A program made the translations under genes and the position numbers. A DNA stretch of 44,344 nt from CAYLJO01 sp964383905. GTDB taxonomy: Bacteria > Acidobacteriota > Blastocatellia > Pyrinomonadales > Pyrinomonadaceae. Numbering within the stretch: the first letter of the stretch is position 1; the number at the start of each line of letters is the position of its first letter. The notes under the pieces were generated by a model. The model was not told the DNA's origin and did not search any database. It saw only the letters and a program-made list of their open reading frames with translations. The stretch spans positions 1-44,344 of the forward strand of contig CAYLJO010000019.1 in the NCBI GenBank assembly GCA_964383905.1. The letters run 5' to 3'. Of the stretch, positions 42,603 to 44,344 are shown in pieces.

Positions 42603-42803
42603 TTATTTGATAGTATCGTACGTGGAGGGAGAAGGCATCATTATCTCTCTGATCTCTCCAGGGGCGACGCTGGCAAGCGCTCCCTCAATCTGTGGCAGTA
42701 GCGTAATGACGAGCGGAATCCGGTTGGTCGGAAGGATGACCGCTGAGATTTGCCTCTTCTCTAAGTTTTGTTGATAGCGTAAGTTCTTATCCGTGGTGAC
42801 AAG
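42603..42803 (-). pseudogene. C-terminal remnant of a PIN-like (DUF5615-type) protein
   Basis: The minus strand from about 42803 to TAA 42603 reads VTTDKNLRYQQNLEKRQI, then AVILPTNRIPLVITLLPQIE and ASVAPGEI. The TDKNLRYQQNL core and the ...LLP.IE..L....PG ending are the familiar C-terminus of small PIN-like nucleases/toxins of about 115 residues. The N-terminal half, with the first acidic residues, is missing: upstream the frame runs into the dispersed repeat that begins at 42814. The rest of 42488-43135 has no other gene. Confidence 0.65.
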
Positions 42804-42813
42804 GGGCGAGAGT

Positions 42814-42974
42814 GCAATTGGATGTCACCCGTTTTCTCTGTGTCCCCTCCTGGCTGCTGCTGGACCTATCTTGTCTGTTCTTTGTTTACCTGTTTTTCCT
42901 CTGCGTCCTCTGTGTCCTCTGCGGTTCAATTTTTTGTTTACAGTTCAGTCGCACTCATTGGAGACCCGCTATAA
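42814..42974 (+). repeat. Dispersed repeat, CTCTGCGGTTCAA family, longest copy
   Basis: It starts GCAATTGGATGTCAC and ends CCGCTATAA. Its last 80 bases match 6081-6168 (TTTTTCCTCT, CCTCTGTGTCCTCTGCGGTTCAA in two words, GCACTCATTGGAG). Its 5' border coincides within about ten bases with the broken end of the PIN-like gene. Confidence 0.7.
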
Positions 42975-43135
42975 GTTAGGTCAAGATCCCGGCAGATTTA
43001 TCTTCGGCGAGTTCGATTCCGCCCCCAAATCTGTTACTCTTAAAGGGTACTACTTCAACCGGCGAGCGCGGCTCGCCTGCGGTGCGAAAGATCTGCCACC
43101 CTACGCGTGGAATCCATTTCTGGCGTGCGCCCCAA

Positions 43136-44173
43136 ATGATTTACCAGACACGTGCAAATCTTCTACCTCCGTTGCAAAGCGGCGGATTTCTCGCCGCCAC
43201 TTTGCTCCTGCTGATCAGCGCCGCCGGCTCCTATGCCCAATCGACGGACATAGAGTTTCCCACCCCTGTCCGCGACAATTTGATCAACGGCCAAATAGCG
43301 GCCAGGGATGTGGGCGATCCGCGCCTCACCAGGCACTTTTATGCCCTGACGGGCACGCCGGGTGATCTGTCTATTACCGTCGAAAGCAAAAACCTGAACG
43401 GGGATGTTGATCTGTTCACCGCCGGCAGCCTGCGCCCGCTCGCCAAGATCAGCCTCTACTCGGAGGAGCTTTCAACCAGTTCGTCGAAGACTATTTATTT
43501 GCGGCGGCGGGAGCCGCTGATCCTTCGCGTCGAAGCCCGCAGCCCGAATGACAATGAGGGAAGCTACCGGATCAGATTCGACGGGGCGTTTGAAGCGATG
43601 AGCGGCCCGGCGCCGGAGAAGGAGGAAAATGTCGCGTCAGGTGAGCCGGCGAGCAGCCGCAGAGATAGGAACGTCAGACGCGTGACCTCCGTAGGCGCCC
43701 GCATCGAAGAGCCGCCGGCGGAATCCACGGTTAAAGCGGAGGCGCCGGAGGCAACGCCAGCAGCACCACCTGTCGCCAGGGAATCGCCTGTCAGCACGGC
43801 AGCTTCCGGCGAAAAACCAGCGCCTCCCGAACCGACCGCTCCCGAATCAAAAGCGGCCACGACCGAGCCGCCTCCGAGACCCGTACGCGTGAGAAGACCC
43901 GGCACCTCCTCCAGGCGGTCAAGAACCGCGCCGGCAGCGAGGAGGAGAGTTCCTCCTGCCGAGGAAACGGCGTTGCCGCGGCCGGACAACCCGGACCCGA
44001 TGGCGAACGCGCGCCTCATCATCGAAACCCGGGACGGTATGAGAGTCGAGCGCTACATGAACACTGTACGCCGCGTGACTGTCGAAAATGGTCAGATCGT
44101 CGTCATCGCCAGGGACGGCAAAGTCGAGAAGCTGCCGATGACTAACGTCCTGCGTATGTCTATCGAGCCGTAG
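43136..44173 (+). CDS. Secreted protein with PPC-like domain and Pro/Ala-rich linker
   Basis: 345 residues from ATG 43136; a GTG at 43082 would add 18 and neither has a clear ribosome site. A signal peptide ends AGSYAQS. Residues about 30-150 (LTRHFYALTGTPGDLSITVES, NLNGDVDLFTAG, EPLILRVEARSPNDNEGSYRI) resemble a bacterial pre-peptidase C-terminal (PPC) beta-sandwich. A long linker rich in Pro, Ala, Glu and Arg follows (about 155-300). The last 45 residues (RLIIETRDGMRVERYMNTVRR, VENGQIVVIARDGKVEKLPM) look like a small beta domain. Function unknown; exported. Confidence 0.75.
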   Translation: MIYQTRANLLPPLQSGGFLAATLLLLISAAGSYAQSTDIEFPTPVRDNLINGQIAARDVGDPRLTRHFYALTGTPGDLSITVESKNLNGDVDLFTAGSLRPLAKISLYSEELSTSSSKTIYLRRREPLILRVEARSPNDNEGSYRIRFDGAFEAMSGPAPEKEENVASGEPASSRRDRNVRRVTSVGARIEEPPAESTVKAEAPEATPAAPPVARESPVSTAASGEKPAPPEPTAPESKAATTEPPPRPVRVRRPGTSSRRSRTAPAARRRVPPAEETALPRPDNPDPMANARLIIETRDGMRVERYMNTVRRVTVENGQIVVIARDGKVEKLPMTNVLRMSIEP

Positions 44174-44250
44174 GGCGGATCCTCTTAATTCTTTGCAGGA
44201 TGGCATCGCCGGTTCTACCTTAAATTGAGAACAAAAGTTGAGAGCATAGG

Positions 44251-44344
44251 TTGAGTCCGACTTCGAACGCTTCAATTCTCGCCTTCGGCTTTGTGCTGGG
44301 TCTCAAGCACGCCATCGAGGCCGACCACCTGGCAGCCGTCTCCA
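44251..44344 (+). CDS. Nickel/cobalt transporter (HoxN/NiCoT-like), 5' part only
   Basis: From TTG 44251 the frame reads ILAFGFVLGLKHAIEADHLAAVS and runs off the window. The HAxxADHLAAV motif in the first or second helix is the metal-binding signature of HoxN/UreH-type Ni/Co permeases. Any earlier in-frame start is blocked by a stop 6 bases upstream. Confidence 0.75.
   Translation, partial: MSPTSNASILAFGFVLGLKHAIEADHLAAVS

Overview
The window looks like chromosomal DNA of a free-living, moderately GC-rich, Gram-negative-type bacterium. It encodes an RND pump with its periplasmic adaptor, a TolC-like outer-membrane factor, prepilin peptidase, secreted and lipid-anchored proteins, and a gapA-pgk-tpiA-secG glycolysis/secretion cluster. 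The mix of genes (zinc-ribbon DUF4870, paired M16 peptidases, cNMP-DUF1003, UbiD, Pro/Ala-rich secreted proteins) and of degenerate intergenic repeats is most reminiscent of Acidobacteriota, perhaps Blastocatellia. That placement is inference. The sequence is a scaffold: a 100-base run of N at 29903-30002 joins two contigs and cuts two genes.

Layout. 1-787: two tandem secreted beta-rich paralogues separated by a perfect 20-bp inverted repeat. 788-1348: decayed 3'-5' exonuclease gene and a tRNA-3'-like remnant. 1349-5737: DUF4870 protein, double-hotdog thioesterase, and a large secreted beta-propeller/phosphoesterase. 6181-8857: a cyclase-family hydrolase, a DMT exporter, and a second, secreted, frameshifted cyclase-family hydrolase. 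8935-15384: winged-helix protein, DUF2270 protein, and an ArsR regulator divergent from an RND permease-adaptor pair. 15385-16118: IS256 remnant and hairpins. 16119-18098: an amidohydrolase of the MTA/SAH deaminase type fused to a CYTH (triphosphate-tunnel) domain, the most unusual gene here. 18236-24260: small regulators, DoxX, a 3D-domain cell-wall protein, a lipoprotein with LEA-like repeats, and cNMP-DUF1003. 24563-28255: likely operon of catalytic and non-catalytic M16 peptidases plus a HEAT-like protein. 28391-31414: UbiD decarboxylase and a sensor kinase, both cut by the gap. 31590-38351: prepilin peptidase, PBP4-type carboxypeptidase, DedA, glycosyltransferase and TolC. 38497-42487: gapA-pgk-tpiA-secG behind a near-consensus promoter, then tRNA-Leu(GAG). 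42488-44344: PIN-like remnant, dispersed repeat, secreted protein, and the start of a Ni/Co transporter.

How the genes work together. Three sets can be read as functional units: the ArsR-controlled RND pump (its outer-membrane partner is probably the unlinked TolC homologue), the M16 pair, and the glycolytic operon. The intergenic DNA is rich in decayed genes and in several families of short degenerate repeats. At least one repeat sits where a PIN-like gene is broken, and another forms a large hairpin directly upstream of tpiA. The clearest candidate for something undescribed is the deaminase-CYTH fusion, which would put disposal of SAM by-products and binding of a triphosphate compound in one polypeptide.
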